NCBI GenBank assembly: GCA_934643865.1
Contig: CAKUCX010000005.1
Location: forward strand, 1-64,000
Direction of reading: 5' to 3'
Origin: an uncultured Kiritimatiellota bacterium
Lineage (GTDB): Bacteria; Verrucomicrobiota; Kiritimatiellia; RFP12; UBA1067
Length of the DNA stretch: 64,000 nt
The notes under the pieces are model-generated. The model searched no databases. It worked only from the letters and a program-made list of their open reading frames with translations, and was not told the origin of the DNA. Below, in pieces: positions 40,193 to 48,821 of the stretch (positions within the stretch are counted from its first letter, which is position 1; each line of letters opens with the position of its first letter). The translations under genes and the position numbers were made by a program.

Positions 40193-41005
40193 TCACATCC
40201 TGAAATCCTCGCCCAGGTAGAGGCGGCGGGCGTCCTCGTCCTCCACGAGCTTCGCGCTCGGGCCCTCGCAGAGGAGACGGCCGTCGTAGACGAGGTAGGC
40301 GCGGTCCACGACGTTGAGCGTCTCGCGCACGTTGTGGTCGGTGATGATGATGCCGAGGCCCTGGCCTCTGAGGCCGCGCACGATTTCCTGAATGTCGTGG
40401 ACGGCGAGCGGGTCGACGCCCGCGAAGGGCTCGTCGAGCATGAGGATCGACGGGCGGCGCACGAGCGCGCGCGCGATCTCCAGCTTGCGCCGCTCGCCGC
40501 CGGAGAGCGTGTAGGCGGGCTGCCGGGCGACCTTCACGAGGTCGAGCGAGGCGAGCAGCTCCTCGCAGCGAGCCGTGCGGGCCGCGCGGCCCATCTTGAG
40601 CGTTTCGAGGATCGCCATCACGTTGTCCCAGACGCTCAGCTTGCGGAAGACGCTCGGCTCCTGCGCGAGGTAGCCAAGGCCCCGGCGCGCGCGCATGAAG
40701 ACGGGCATCCGCGTCAGGTCCTGCCCCCGGAACTTCACCGTGCCGCGGTTCGGCCGCACGAGCCCCACGATCATGTAGAACGTCGTCGTCTTGCCCGCGC
40801 CGTTCGGCCCCAGGAGCCCCACGATCTCGCCGCAGCGCACCTGCATCGACATGCCGTTCACGACCGTGCGGTCGCCGTAGATCTTCACGAGGCCCTCCGC
40901 GACGAGATCCGGCGCCGTCGGCTGGGGCGCGGACGCCGTCCGGGCCGCGCCCGCCGCGTTCGCGCGGGCCATCTCGGCCATCGCCTTCATCACAGGGTCA
41001 TCCAT
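40193..41005 (-). CDS. lptB: LPS export ABC transporter ATP-binding protein LptB
   Basis: A 270-residue ATPase of the LptB2FG machine that extracts LPS from the inner membrane. Walker A is GLLGPNGAGKTTTFYMI (about 62-78), the signature is LSGGERRKLEIARAL, Walker B is ILMLDEPFAGVDPLA, and the H-loop IITDHNVRETL matches LptB rather than other ABC ATPases. The first ~30 residues form an Ala-rich extension not usual for the family. Start ATG 41005, 11 bp after lptA. lptF/lptG are not in the window. Confidence 0.93.
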   Translation of the reverse strand: MDDPVMKAMAEMARANAAGAARTASAPQPTAPDLVAEGLVKIYGDRTVVNGMSMQVRCGEIVGLLGPNGAGKTTTFYMIVGLVRPNRGTVKFRGQDLTRMPVFMRARRGLGYLAQEPSVFRKLSVWDNVMAILETLKMGRAARTARCEELLASLDLVKVARQPAYTLSGGERRKLEIARALVRRPSILMLDEPFAGVDPLAVHDIQEIVRGLRGQGLGIIITDHNVRETLNVVDRAYLVYDGRLLCEGPSAKLVEDEDARRLYLGEDFRM

Positions 41006-41016
41006 CGCGCGCCGCC

Positions 41017-42186
41017 TCACTCGTCCTGCTTGGAGTTCTTCGCGCCGCCCGGGTTGAACAGGTCCTTCGGACTGTTCGTCCCCTTCAGGCCCGGCAGCGT
41101 GATGACCGACTTCTCGACCGTCGCGAGGCCCGAGTCGATCCAGTACGTGATGCGCAGCCCGCGCACCTCGCTCGCGTCGCCCGACTTCCCGCCCGCGTCG
41201 CGCAGCCATGCCGGATGCTGCGCGTCGCCGTACATCACGATGCGCGACGCCGCCTTCGTGTAGACGGCCTTCGTACACCACGCCGACTTGTCCTCGTTCG
41301 TGATCGCGACGTTGCCGAGCGCCACGAGGCGCTTCATGTCGTTCGTCCCGTCCAGGAAGACGAACAGCCGCTCCGCGTGCATCTGGTACTGCTCGTCGTC
41401 GACGAAGACGTTGCGGTCGAAGAGGATCACGCCCTCCTTGCGGTCGTAGTCCGTGCGGTCGGCCGTGATCACCGCCGCGCGCCCCGTGAGCGCCTTCTTC
41501 TCCTTCCGCGCGCCGGCCTTCTGCACGGCGACGACGGGCGTCTCCGTCACGTCCTGGGCGGGCGTCGCCGCCTCCAGCCGCTTCTTCGGCGCCGGGCGCT
41601 CGTCCGGGTCGGGGTTCGCAAGGTACGCCGCCCGCTTCTCCGCGCGCGCGGCCTTCTCCTCGGCCTGTTCGCGCGCGGCCTTCTCCGTCGCCACCTGCTC
41701 GCGCAGGCGCTTCAGCTCGGCCTCCCGCGCGGCCGCCTCGGCCTTCGCCCTGCGTTCCGCCTCGGCCTTCTCGGCTGCGGCCTTCTCCGCCTGCGCCTTT
41801 GCGGCTGCGGCCTTCTCGGCCGCAGCTTTTTCCGCCTGCGCCTTCCGCTCGGCCTCCGCGCGCGCCCGACGCGCGGCCTCCTCCTTCGCCTTGCGCGCGG
41901 CCGCAGCCTTTTCAGCCGCAGCCTTTTCAGCCGCCGCCTTTTCGGCCGCCGCCTTTTCGGACGCGGCCTTTTCAGCCGCCGCCTTCGCCTTCTGCTCCGC
42001 CTCGGCCTTCGCCTTCAGCTCCCGAAAGCGACGTTCGACGTCGTCAGCCGCCTCGGCCTCGGTCGCCGTCTTCTGCGCGGGCCGACGCAGCATGACGTCG
42101 TCCGGGCTCGCGAGATCGGCGAGGCCCGCGCCGCCTGCGGGCAGCAGCGCCGCCAGCGCCACGGCGATGAACACAGATGCCTTCAC
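41017..42186 (-). CDS. LptA/OstA-domain periplasmic protein with TolA-like coiled-coil insertion
   Basis: A 389-residue protein with a signal peptide (MKASVFIAVALAALLPAGG). Residues 50-188 are a long Ala/Lys/Glu coiled coil (AEKAAAEKAAAEK repeats) like the TolA stalk. Residues about 230-375 form an OstA/LptA beta-taco: ITADRTDYDRKEGVILFDRN, VALGNVAITNE and YGDAQHPAWLRD. Classic LptA has only the beta-taco, so the coiled coil is an added, potentially trans-periplasmic stalk. The start is GTG at 42186, overlapping the lptC stop as GTGA. Position between lptC and lptB makes the LPS-bridge role likely. Confidence 0.87.
   Translation of the reverse strand: MKASVFIAVALAALLPAGGAGLADLASPDDVMLRRPAQKTATEAEAADDVERRFRELKAKAEAEQKAKAAAEKAASEKAAAEKAAAEKAAAEKAAAARKAKEEAARRARAEAERKAQAEKAAAEKAAAAKAQAEKAAAEKAEAERRAKAEAAAREAELKRLREQVATEKAAREQAEEKAARAEKRAAYLANPDPDERPAPKKRLEAATPAQDVTETPVVAVQKAGARKEKKALTGRAAVITADRTDYDRKEGVILFDRNVFVDDEQYQMHAERLFVFLDGTNDMKRLVALGNVAITNEDKSAWCTKAVYTKAASRIVMYGDAQHPAWLRDAGGKSGDASEVRGLRITYWIDSGLATVEKSVITLPGLKGTNSPKDLFNPGGAKNSKQDE
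41895..41985. repeat. 15-bp in-frame tandem repeats in the lptA coiled coil
   Basis: Repeats of a 15-bp unit, gccttttcagccgcc with variants, encode Ala-Ala-Glu-Lys-Ala pentapeptides on the minus strand. Copy-number change would lengthen or shorten the stalk without a frameshift. Confidence 0.7.
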
Positions 42187-42695
42187 TTCAAGAAACTCCC
42201 CCCATCAAGACCGGTGTGCCCGGTGCGGATTTCAGACTGCGAAAAGATCTTGATGAACTCGCGCTCCAGCGAGAAGTAGATGCCGCGCCCCTTCACGGAG
42301 GAGTCGCCGTAGACCATCTGCGCCGCGCCCTCGACCCAGCCGCTCTTCGTCTTGCGGTCGACGACGCAGTTCTCCGCATCGAGCGACGCGAAGAGCGAGC
42401 CGTCCTCCTTGAACTGCTCCACGCGCACCTTCTCGCCCCAGACGAAGCCCGTCTCCTGGAAGACGTGCGCGCGCGCCGCCGTCACGCGGCTCTTGACCTG
42501 CCCGTCCGGGAACGTCTCCAGCGGAATGCGCACGTTCTCCGCCGGGGCCTCCAGCTTCTTCAGGCAGTCCGCATACGCGGCGCGGAGGCGCAGCACGTCC
42601 GAATCGTCGCCGCGCTCCTCCAGCCACTTCGCGCTGGAGAACGCCGCGGCCGTCCCTGCGGCCATGAGGCAGATGATGGAGAGGAGCCGTTTCAA
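42183..42695 (-). CDS. lptC: LptC-like LPS export protein
   Basis: A 170-residue bitopic protein. The N-terminal anchor is LLSIICLMAAGTAAAF, followed by a periplasmic OstA-type beta region (IPLETFPDGQVKSRVTAARA, then AENCVVDRKTKSGWVEGAAQ). LptC docks LptA to the LptB2FG complex. The start chosen is TTG at 42695, which overlaps the kdsA stop as TTGA. The open frame continues to 42755 but would overlap kdsA by 64 bp. Sequence similarity to LptC is faint; the operon position is the stronger evidence. Confidence 0.78.
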   Translation of the reverse strand: MKRLLSIICLMAAGTAAAFSSAKWLEERGDDSDVLRLRAAYADCLKKLEAPAENVRIPLETFPDGQVKSRVTAARAHVFQETGFVWGEKVRVEQFKEDGSLFASLDAENCVVDRKTKSGWVEGAAQMVYGDSSVKGRGIYFSLEREFIKIFSQSEIRTGHTGLDGGSFLK

Positions 42696-43600
42696 TGGAG
42701 GTGTCCGGTGCGGGGTGTCCGAGGTCTGGCGTCGTGCCTGCGGCGGTCTTCGCAACCGCCGTCCAGCTCGCCGTCGGCGGCGCCGGCGATCTCGTGGAGC
42801 GCGAGGAGGCGCGTCCAGAGCGCCTTCACGTCGCGGAGGGGGATTGCGTTCGCCGCGTCGGAGAGGGCCTTCTTCGGGTTGGCGTGCGTCTCCATGAAGA
42901 TGCCGTCCACGCCCGTCGCGACGGCCGCGCGCGCGAGCGCCGGCGCGAAGCGCCCGTCGCCGCCCGAGCCCGTGCCGAGGCCGCCGGGGCGCTGCACCGC
43001 GTGCGTCGCGTCGAAGACGACGGGGTAGCCCATCTCGCGCATGATCAGCAGCGAGCGCATGTCCGCCACGAGGTTGCGGTAGCCGAAGCTCGCGCCGCGC
43101 TCGCAGAGGACGATGCGGCGGTTGCCCGTCGAGGCGATCTTCTTGATGACGTTCGCCATGTCCTCCGGGGCCATGAACTGCCCCTTCTTCACGTTCACGA
43201 CGGCGCCCGTCTCGCCCGCCGCCACCACGAGGTCTGTCTGGCGTGCGAGGAACGCGGGGATCTGGAGGACGTCACAGACCTCGGCCGCGCGCGCACACTG
43301 CCACGGCTCGTGGACGTCGGTCAGGACGGGCACCTCGAACGTCTCGCGGATCTCCGCGAGGATGTCCAGACCCTCGTCGATGCCGGGCCCGCGGAAGGCG
43401 TCGACGCTCGTGCGGTTCGCCTTGTCGAAGCTCGCCTTGAAGACGTAGTTCACCGAGAGGTCGTTCGCGACCTCCACGAGGCGTGCGGCGAGGTCGAGCG
43501 CCATCTTGCGGCTCTCGATCACGCACGGCCCGGCGATGAACGTCAAGGAGCCGTCGCCGAAGGCGACGCCCCGGTCCACGTCGATTTTTCGGATCTTCAT
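42692..43600 (-). CDS. kdsA: 3-deoxy-8-phosphooctulonate (KDO-8-P) synthase
   Basis: A 302-residue aldolase condensing PEP with arabinose-5-phosphate to KDO-8-P, the sugar linking lipid A to the core. The family signature is FIAGPCVIESRKMALDLAAR (about 21-40), followed by FKASFDKANRTS, VLTDVHEPWQC and VVFDATHAVQRPGG. The C-terminal ~25 residues (DGGCEDRRRHDARPRTP) extend past the usual end. Start ATG 43600. It has its own -10 element inside the end of kdsB. Confidence 0.94.
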   Translation of the reverse strand: MKIRKIDVDRGVAFGDGSLTFIAGPCVIESRKMALDLAARLVEVANDLSVNYVFKASFDKANRTSVDAFRGPGIDEGLDILAEIRETFEVPVLTDVHEPWQCARAAEVCDVLQIPAFLARQTDLVVAAGETGAVVNVKKGQFMAPEDMANVIKKIASTGNRRIVLCERGASFGYRNLVADMRSLLIMREMGYPVVFDATHAVQRPGGLGTGSGGDGRFAPALARAAVATGVDGIFMETHANPKKALSDAANAIPLRDVKALWTRLLALHEIAGAADGELDGGCEDRRRHDARPRTPRTGHLH

Positions 43601-43628
43601 GTCGAACGTCTAGTTCCCCTTTGCGGAC

Positions 43629-43637
43629 ATTATACCA
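43629..43637 (-). promoter_or_regulatory. Extended -10 promoter of kdsA, overlapping the kdsB stop codon
   Basis: Minus-strand ATGGTATAAT (TGG plus perfect TATAAT). The kdsB stop codon TAA lies inside the TATAAT box. A weak TTTGAT-like -35 is 17 bp upstream in the kdsB coding sequence. Leader about 23 nt. Confidence 0.65.
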
Positions 43638-44382
43638 TACCGCGGGCTTTCATCAAAGCCTCGATTCGCACGGCATCTTCGGGCGTATCGACGCCCACGC
43701 CCTCGTCGTCCGTGCGGACGCAGGCGATCTTCGCGCCCATCCAGAGCGCCCGAAGCTGCTCAAGCTTCTCGGTTTTCTCCAAATCACACGGTTTTTCTGC
43801 GACATAGCGCTTCAGAAAGCCGCCCCGGTAGGCGTAGATGCCGAGATGGCGCACATAGAGGCCCGTCGCACAGTCCTCCGGCGCGTCGCGGCAGGCGGGA
43901 ATCGTGGCGCGCGAGAAGTAGAGCGCGCCGCCCGCGCGGTCGAGGACGACCTTCACGACGGTCTTCGCGCGGAGATCCTGCTCAGTGCGGATGGGCGTGA
44001 CGGCCGTCGCCATGTCCCACGCGCCGCCCGGCTCCCGGAGGCGCGCGACGAGCGCGTCGATGAGGGCGGGGGCGATGAGCGGCTCGTCGCCCTGGATGTT
44101 CACGAGGATGTCGTCGTCCGCGAAGGCGCCGGCGGCGCAGGCGATGCGGTCCGTCCCGCTCGGCAGGTCGCCCGGCGTCATGACGGCCTTGCCACCGTGC
44201 GCCGCGACGGCGTCGGCGATGCGCGCGTCGTCCGTCGCGACGATCACGTCGTCGAGGCTCTTCGCCTTCTTCGCGGCCTCCACGACCCAGGCGACGAGGG
44301 GCTTCCCGCAGAGAAGCGCCAGCGGCTTGCCCGGAAAGCGGCTGGACCCGTACCGGGACGGAATGATGCCAAGGATCTTCAT
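43630..44382 (-). CDS. kdsB: 3-deoxy-manno-octulosonate cytidylyltransferase (CMP-KDO synthetase)
   Basis: A 250-residue enzyme activating KDO with CTP. The nucleotide loop is IPSRYGSSRFPGKPLA (about 7-22), with VIVATDDARIADAV, LPSGTDRIACAAG and ILVNIQGDEPLI as conserved blocks. The C-terminal VGVDTPEDAVRIEALM is typical. It lies 30 bp downstream of the sugar transporter and 29 bp upstream of kdsA. Confidence 0.94.
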   Translation of the reverse strand: MKILGIIPSRYGSSRFPGKPLALLCGKPLVAWVVEAAKKAKSLDDVIVATDDARIADAVAAHGGKAVMTPGDLPSGTDRIACAAGAFADDDILVNIQGDEPLIAPALIDALVARLREPGGAWDMATAVTPIRTEQDLRAKTVVKVVLDRAGGALYFSRATIPACRDAPEDCATGLYVRHLGIYAYRGGFLKRYVAEKPCDLEKTEKLEQLRALWMGAKIACVRTDDEGVGVDTPEDAVRIEALMKARGMV

Positions 44383-44412
44383 GCTTTCGCGATTCCCCTT
44401 CCCTGCGCGCCG

Positions 44413-45846
44413 CTAGGCGATGCCGAGGCGCTTTTCGATGTCCTCGATCGTGCCGCCCTTCGTCTCGGGCATGAAGAAGACCGCCCAGACGAGCTGCACC
44501 GCCATCATGCAGGCGAAGAAGGCGAACGCCCAGGTGCCGGCCCGTTCGGCCACGGCGGGGAAGGCCCAGGAGATGAGCGTACACATGAACCAGTGCGTGA
44601 AGCAGCCGAGGGCCTGTCCCTTCGCCCGCACGGCGTTCGGGAAGACCTCCGAGATGTAGACCCAGATGACCGCGCCCGACGAGCAGGCGAAAAACGCGAT
44701 GAAGCCGAGGATGCCGACGATGGCGAGCGTCGCGTTGCAGGCGTCGCCGCGCGCAAGCTGCCAGGCGACGAGCGCGTGCATGAGGATCATGAGCGCGGAG
44801 CCGCCGATGATCATCGCCTTGCGCCCGAACTTGTCGATGACGAAGAACGCGAGGACCGTGAAGATGAGGTTCACCGTCCCCACGCCCATCGTCCCGACGA
44901 GCGAGGCCAGCTCGCTGCCCTTGCCGAAGATCATGTCGAAGATGCGCGGCGCGTAGTAGTTGATCGCGTTGATGCCGGAGACCTGGTTGAAGAACGCGAT
45001 GAAGAACGCGAGGAGGATCGGCTTGAGGTACTTCCGCTGGAAGAGCGCGGGCGCCGCGTGCGCCGAGACGCCGGCGAGCGACGCCTCGATCTCACCCACC
45101 ACCTGCTCGGTTGTCTTCCCCTCCTCCGCGAAGCCGATGCGCGCGAGGACGCGCGCCGCCGCCGCCTTCCGTCCGACGCGCACGAGCCAGCGCGGCGACT
45201 CGGGGATCGTCGTCAGGAGGGCCATGAAGAGGAGGATCGGCAGACACTCCATGCCGAGCATGACGCGCCACTTGACCATCTCGACCGTCATCGGGCTGGA
45301 GGCGAAGAGGTCCGCGAGCCACGTGCAGAGCGAGCAGAACCAACCGCCCTCGACGGCCATCCAGCGCGCCACGAAGTAGTTCGAGACATAGGAGATCAGA
45401 ATGCCGAAGACGATGTTGAGCTGGTTCGTCGCGACGAGGCGCCCGCGCAGGCGGCCGGGCGAGATCTCCACAATGTAGAGCGGCACGACCACCGAGACGC
45501 CGCCGATCGCGAGCCCGCCGATGAAGCGGAACCACCCCAGGAGGTGCGGACCGAGCGCCTTCGACGTGGGCGTGAACGCGCAGCCGGCCGCCGAGACGAG
45601 GAAGAGCACGCCCATGAGCCACAGGGTCGGGCGGCGCCCCCACCGGTCGGACGGCGCGCCCGCCCCGAAGACGCCGATCACCGTGCCGATGAGCGCGACG
45701 GAGACGACGAACCCGTGCCAGAAGGCGCTCAGGCCGAACTCCGCCTGGATGGCCTTCTCGCACCCGGAGATGACCCCCGAATCGAAGCCGAAGAGGAAGC
45801 CGCCGAGCGCGGCGACGATCACGATGTAGAGGAGCGAGCGTTTCAT
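44413..45846 (-). CDS. MFS sugar porter
   Basis: A 477-residue twelve-helix transporter of the MFS sugar porter family (XylE/GalP-like proton symporters). Signatures are GGFLFGFDSGVISG (TM1), DRWGRRPTLWLMG, PESPRWLVRVGRK (end of TM6 loop), NQVSGINAINYYAP (TM7) and FMPETKGGTIEDIE at the C-terminus. The ATG overlaps the DUF975 stop as ATGA. The sugar cannot be read; glucose, xylose or galactose are typical. It probably brings hexose in for the biosynthetic genes nearby. Confidence 0.92.
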   Translation of the reverse strand: MKRSLLYIVIVAALGGFLFGFDSGVISGCEKAIQAEFGLSAFWHGFVVSVALIGTVIGVFGAGAPSDRWGRRPTLWLMGVLFLVSAAGCAFTPTSKALGPHLLGWFRFIGGLAIGGVSVVVPLYIVEISPGRLRGRLVATNQLNIVFGILISYVSNYFVARWMAVEGGWFCSLCTWLADLFASSPMTVEMVKWRVMLGMECLPILLFMALLTTIPESPRWLVRVGRKAAAARVLARIGFAEEGKTTEQVVGEIEASLAGVSAHAAPALFQRKYLKPILLAFFIAFFNQVSGINAINYYAPRIFDMIFGKGSELASLVGTMGVGTVNLIFTVLAFFVIDKFGRKAMIIGGSALMILMHALVAWQLARGDACNATLAIVGILGFIAFFACSSGAVIWVYISEVFPNAVRAKGQALGCFTHWFMCTLISWAFPAVAERAGTWAFAFFACMMAVQLVWAVFFMPETKGGTIEDIEKRLGIA

Positions 45847-46625
45847 GTCGTTTCTGTCGTTTCCGGGTAGGGTTGTTCGGGCATCTCGGCGGCGGGCGCG
45901 CCCGCCGCGCGCTCGGCGCGATCGAGCAGGTCTTCGTAGAAGGCGGCACAGGCCGCGTCGATGTAGGGCGTGAGCAGAAGCTGCGTCAGGCCGCCGAAGA
46001 AGTAGGACGTCACCGCCGCGAGGAGCGTCCAGCCGAGGAAACTGACGTTGAGGCAGAAATAACGCCAACGATGCCCTTCCATCATCCGCTTCGATTCCGC
46101 GATGCAGCGGCGCGGCGTCCAGTCGGGATGGTCGACGAGCAGGTACGGCGTCATCGCATAGGAAAAGAACGCGCGAACGCCCGGCACGACGAAGAGAAGC
46201 GCCCAGAGGAAAACGAACGTCTGCCGCCAGAGGATGAGCGAGACCATGCGCCAGCCGTTCCCCCACCCGGAAAGGCCGTGGCGCGCCGTCAGGCCGCCGC
46301 GCACGAGGGCGACCGCCATCGCCGTCTGCCCCCAGGCCGCGAAGCCGACCGCATAGAGGACGAGCGGCACGGCGGCCGCCGAGACGGACAGCGTGACGGC
46401 GAACGTCTCCGGCGACGGCAGCGCGCGCGCGCCGCCCTTCGAGAAGGCGACGAGGCCGGCGACGGCGACGGCGCCGAGGGCGCACGCGGCGAGGACGGCG
46501 CAGAGCACGACAAGCGTGACCAGCAGCAGCCCGAGGACGTACGTCCCATAGCCCGCCGCACCGTTCACCCCCGCGAGAAGCGCCCACGCGCGGCGGCGCA
46601 GATCCTTGGCTGTCAACTCGTTCAT
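45843..46625 (-). CDS. DUF975-family integral membrane protein
   Basis: A 260-residue protein with about five to six hydrophobic helices. The DUF975 pattern is seen in YAMTPYLLVDHPDWTPRRCI followed by ESKRMMEGHRWRYFCLNVSF and WTLLAAV, ending TPYIDAACAAFYEDLL. Function unknown; members are widespread in Firmicutes and gut bacteria. It begins 2 bp after pyrB and overlaps the sugar porter gene, so it is embedded in a metabolic operon without an obvious link. Confidence 0.83.
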   Translation of the reverse strand: MNELTAKDLRRRAWALLAGVNGAAGYGTYVLGLLLVTLVVLCAVLAACALGAVAVAGLVAFSKGGARALPSPETFAVTLSVSAAAVPLVLYAVGFAAWGQTAMAVALVRGGLTARHGLSGWGNGWRMVSLILWRQTFVFLWALLFVVPGVRAFFSYAMTPYLLVDHPDWTPRRCIAESKRMMEGHRWRYFCLNVSFLGWTLLAAVTSYFFGGLTQLLLTPYIDAACAAFYEDLLDRAERAAGAPAAEMPEQPYPETTETT

Positions 46626-46627
46626 GG

Positions 46628-47707
46628 TTACGCCCCGAAGCACATGATCTGGCGCTCGAAGCCGAACGTCATCGCGATGAGCGCGGAACGGATCCACATG
46701 CCGTTGCGCATTTGCCGCCAGTACATCGCGCGCGGGTCGCGGTCGCAGCAGGGGGCGATCTCGTCGCGGCGGGGCAGGGGGTGCATGATGATGCCGTCCT
46801 TTGGCAGCAGCTTCAGCTCCTCGGCGCCGAACTTGAAGCGGGAGGTGTCGATGCGCGCGCTCTCGCCCTGGGCGGTGTCCCACTCGTCCTGGATGCGCGT
46901 CATGTAGACGGCGTCGGAGAGCGACACGGCCTCGCGCAGGTTGTCCGAGACGGCGTAGGCGACGCCCTTCGCCTTCAGGATCTCCAGCACGTCGGCGGGA
47001 ACCTGCAGCTGGGGCGGCGCCACGAACACCTGGCGGACGTGCGGGAAGTTCGTGAGCAGGTAGCTGAGCGAGCGCACCGTTCGGCCGCGCAGGAGGTCGC
47101 CGCAGAACGTCACGGTGCGGTTCGCAAGCCCGCCCTTCGTCTCGAACGAGCGGAGGAGCGTGTAGACGTCGAGGAGGGCCTGGGTCGGGTGCTGGTCCTT
47201 GCCCGAACCGGCATTGATGATCGGAATCGGACGGTCCGCGTTCGAGAGCTCCCACGCCATCTGCTCGGCGAGGCCCTTCTCGGGGCAGCGCATGATGATC
47301 ATGTCCACGTAGGAGGAGAACGTGCGGATCGTGTCCGTCTTCGACTCGCCCTTCGCCTCGGAGCTCGTGCTCTGGTCGCGCACGGAGCTTGTCGTGAGAC
47401 CGAGGATCTGGCAGGCGTTCAGGTGCGAGAGGAACGTGCGCGAGCTCGGCTGCGAGAAGTAGAGCATCGCGCGTTTGTGCGGCAGGAGGCTCTTGAGGTA
47501 GAGCGCGCCCTCCTTCGACTTCGCCATGAAGCGGATGCGATTCGCGAGCGCGGCGAGGCGTTCGAGGAGCGGCCGGTCGAACTGCTGCGCAATGAGCGTG
47601 TGGTAGGGCGTCTCCGGGGAGACGTCGGGATGCGCGAGATAGGGCCGCTTCGCCTCCGGCGGCAGATCCCTGAACGCCTCCCAGCCGATGTCCGTCAACC
47701 GCGCCAT
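46628..47707 (-). CDS. pyrB: Aspartate carbamoyltransferase catalytic chain
   Basis: A 359-residue transcarbamoylase making carbamoyl-aspartate for pyrimidines. The carbamoyl-phosphate loop reads FSQPSSRTFLSHL (about 82), with IINAGSGKDQHPTQALLDVY and IMHPLPRRDEIAP as further active-site blocks. The N-terminal ~40 residues (MARLTDIGWEAFRDLPPEAK) exceed the usual 310-residue length. No pyrI regulatory chain is adjacent. AAAGGAGG precedes the ATG. It is 16 bp after argF; both enzymes compete for carbamoyl phosphate. Confidence 0.9.
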   Translation of the reverse strand: MARLTDIGWEAFRDLPPEAKRPYLAHPDVSPETPYHTLIAQQFDRPLLERLAALANRIRFMAKSKEGALYLKSLLPHKRAMLYFSQPSSRTFLSHLNACQILGLTTSSVRDQSTSSEAKGESKTDTIRTFSSYVDMIIMRCPEKGLAEQMAWELSNADRPIPIINAGSGKDQHPTQALLDVYTLLRSFETKGGLANRTVTFCGDLLRGRTVRSLSYLLTNFPHVRQVFVAPPQLQVPADVLEILKAKGVAYAVSDNLREAVSLSDAVYMTRIQDEWDTAQGESARIDTSRFKFGAEELKLLPKDGIIMHPLPRRDEIAPCCDRDPRAMYWRQMRNGMWIRSALIAMTFGFERQIMCFGA

Positions 47708-47723
47708 GACCGTCCTCCTTTGC

Positions 47724-48728
47724 TTACTGCTTCTCCGGGTCGGCGAGGGCCGAGACGAAGAGCGCCTTGATCGTATGCATGCGGTTCTCGCTCTCGTCGA
47801 AGACCTTGGCGTACTTCGACTCGAACACCTCGTCCGTCACCTCCAGGGCGCCGGAATCCTTCGTGACCTCGGTGTTGAAGTCGTGGAACGCGGGGAGGCA
47901 GTGGAGGAACATGAGCCGGCCGTCGAGGTTGCCCGTCGCGCGCATGAGGTCCATGTTGATCTGGTAGGGGCGCAGCATCCGGATGCGCTCGGAGGTTTTC
48001 GCCTCCTCGCCCATCGAGACCCAGACGTCGGTGTAGAGGACGTTCGCGCCCCGCACGCCCTTCACGGGGTCGTCGAAGACGCGGATGTCGACGCCGTTGC
48101 GCTTCGCGACGGCCTCGGCCTCGGCCAGCACCTGCTCGTCCGGCCACAGTTCGCGCGGCGTGCAGCAGACGTACCGCACGCCCGCCTTCGCACAGCCCAT
48201 CATGAGGGAGTTCGCGACGTTGTTGCGTCCGTCGCCCACGTAGGCGACCGTGCAGTCCCGGAGTGTGCCGAACGTCTCCTTCACCGTCAGGAGGTCCGCG
48301 AAGATCTGCGTGGGGTGGTAGTCATCCGTCAGGCCGTTCCACACGGGCACGCCCGACCACTTCGCCAGCTCCTCGACCGTCTTCTGGCTGAAGCCCCGGA
48401 AGAGGATGCCGTCGTAGATGCGCCCCAAAACGCGCGCCGTGTCCTTCACGCTCTCCTTCTTGCCGAAGTGGATGTCGGGGCGCGTGAGGTACTCGGCGCC
48501 GCCGCCCTCGTCGCGCGCGGCGATGACGGACGAGTTGCGCGTGCGCGTGGACGACTTCTCGAAAATGAGCGCAATGTTCTTGCGGTGGAGCAGATCGCCG
48601 CGTACGCCCGCCCTGCGCCGCGCCTTCAGCTGCGCCGCGAGGTCGATCAGGTTCATCATCTCTTCATCGGTGAAGGAGGTCATCCGCATGAGCGAACGGC
48701 CCTTCAGTTCAGGCATCCAGGTGAGCAT
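47724..48728 (-). CDS. argF: Ornithine carbamoyltransferase
   Basis: A 334-residue enzyme forming citrulline from ornithine and carbamoyl phosphate. Motifs are FEKSSTRTRNSSVIAA (carbamoyl phosphate, about 57), GLTDDYHPTQIFADLLT and MFLHCLPAFHD (ornithine and catalytic Cys). The start MLTWMPELKGRSLM at 48728 has AGAAAGG upstream. It heads the long envelope and metabolism block. An anabolic (argF) or catabolic (arcB) role cannot be fully separated, but there is no arcA or arcC nearby. Confidence 0.92.
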   Translation of the reverse strand: MLTWMPELKGRSLMRMTSFTDEEMMNLIDLAAQLKARRRAGVRGDLLHRKNIALIFEKSSTRTRNSSVIAARDEGGGAEYLTRPDIHFGKKESVKDTARVLGRIYDGILFRGFSQKTVEELAKWSGVPVWNGLTDDYHPTQIFADLLTVKETFGTLRDCTVAYVGDGRNNVANSLMMGCAKAGVRYVCCTPRELWPDEQVLAEAEAVAKRNGVDIRVFDDPVKGVRGANVLYTDVWVSMGEEAKTSERIRMLRPYQINMDLMRATGNLDGRLMFLHCLPAFHDFNTEVTKDSGALEVTDEVFESKYAKVFDESENRMHTIKALFVSALADPEKQ

Positions 48729-48752
48729 CGTTGACCTTTCTGAAAAAGACGG

Positions 48753-48766
48753 AGTATAGTGTAGCA
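48753..48766 (-). promoter_or_regulatory. -10 elements of argF
   Basis: Minus-strand TGCTACACTATACT contains two possible -10 boxes, TACACT (48763-48758, with an extended TGC) and TATACT (48758-48753). Leader about 18-23 nt. No clear -35. Confidence 0.55.
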
Positions 48767-48821
48767 TATTCCAGCGCCGCGAGGCGTCCGGCGGGCGTCT
48801 CCCGTACCGGAGCGGCGGCCG

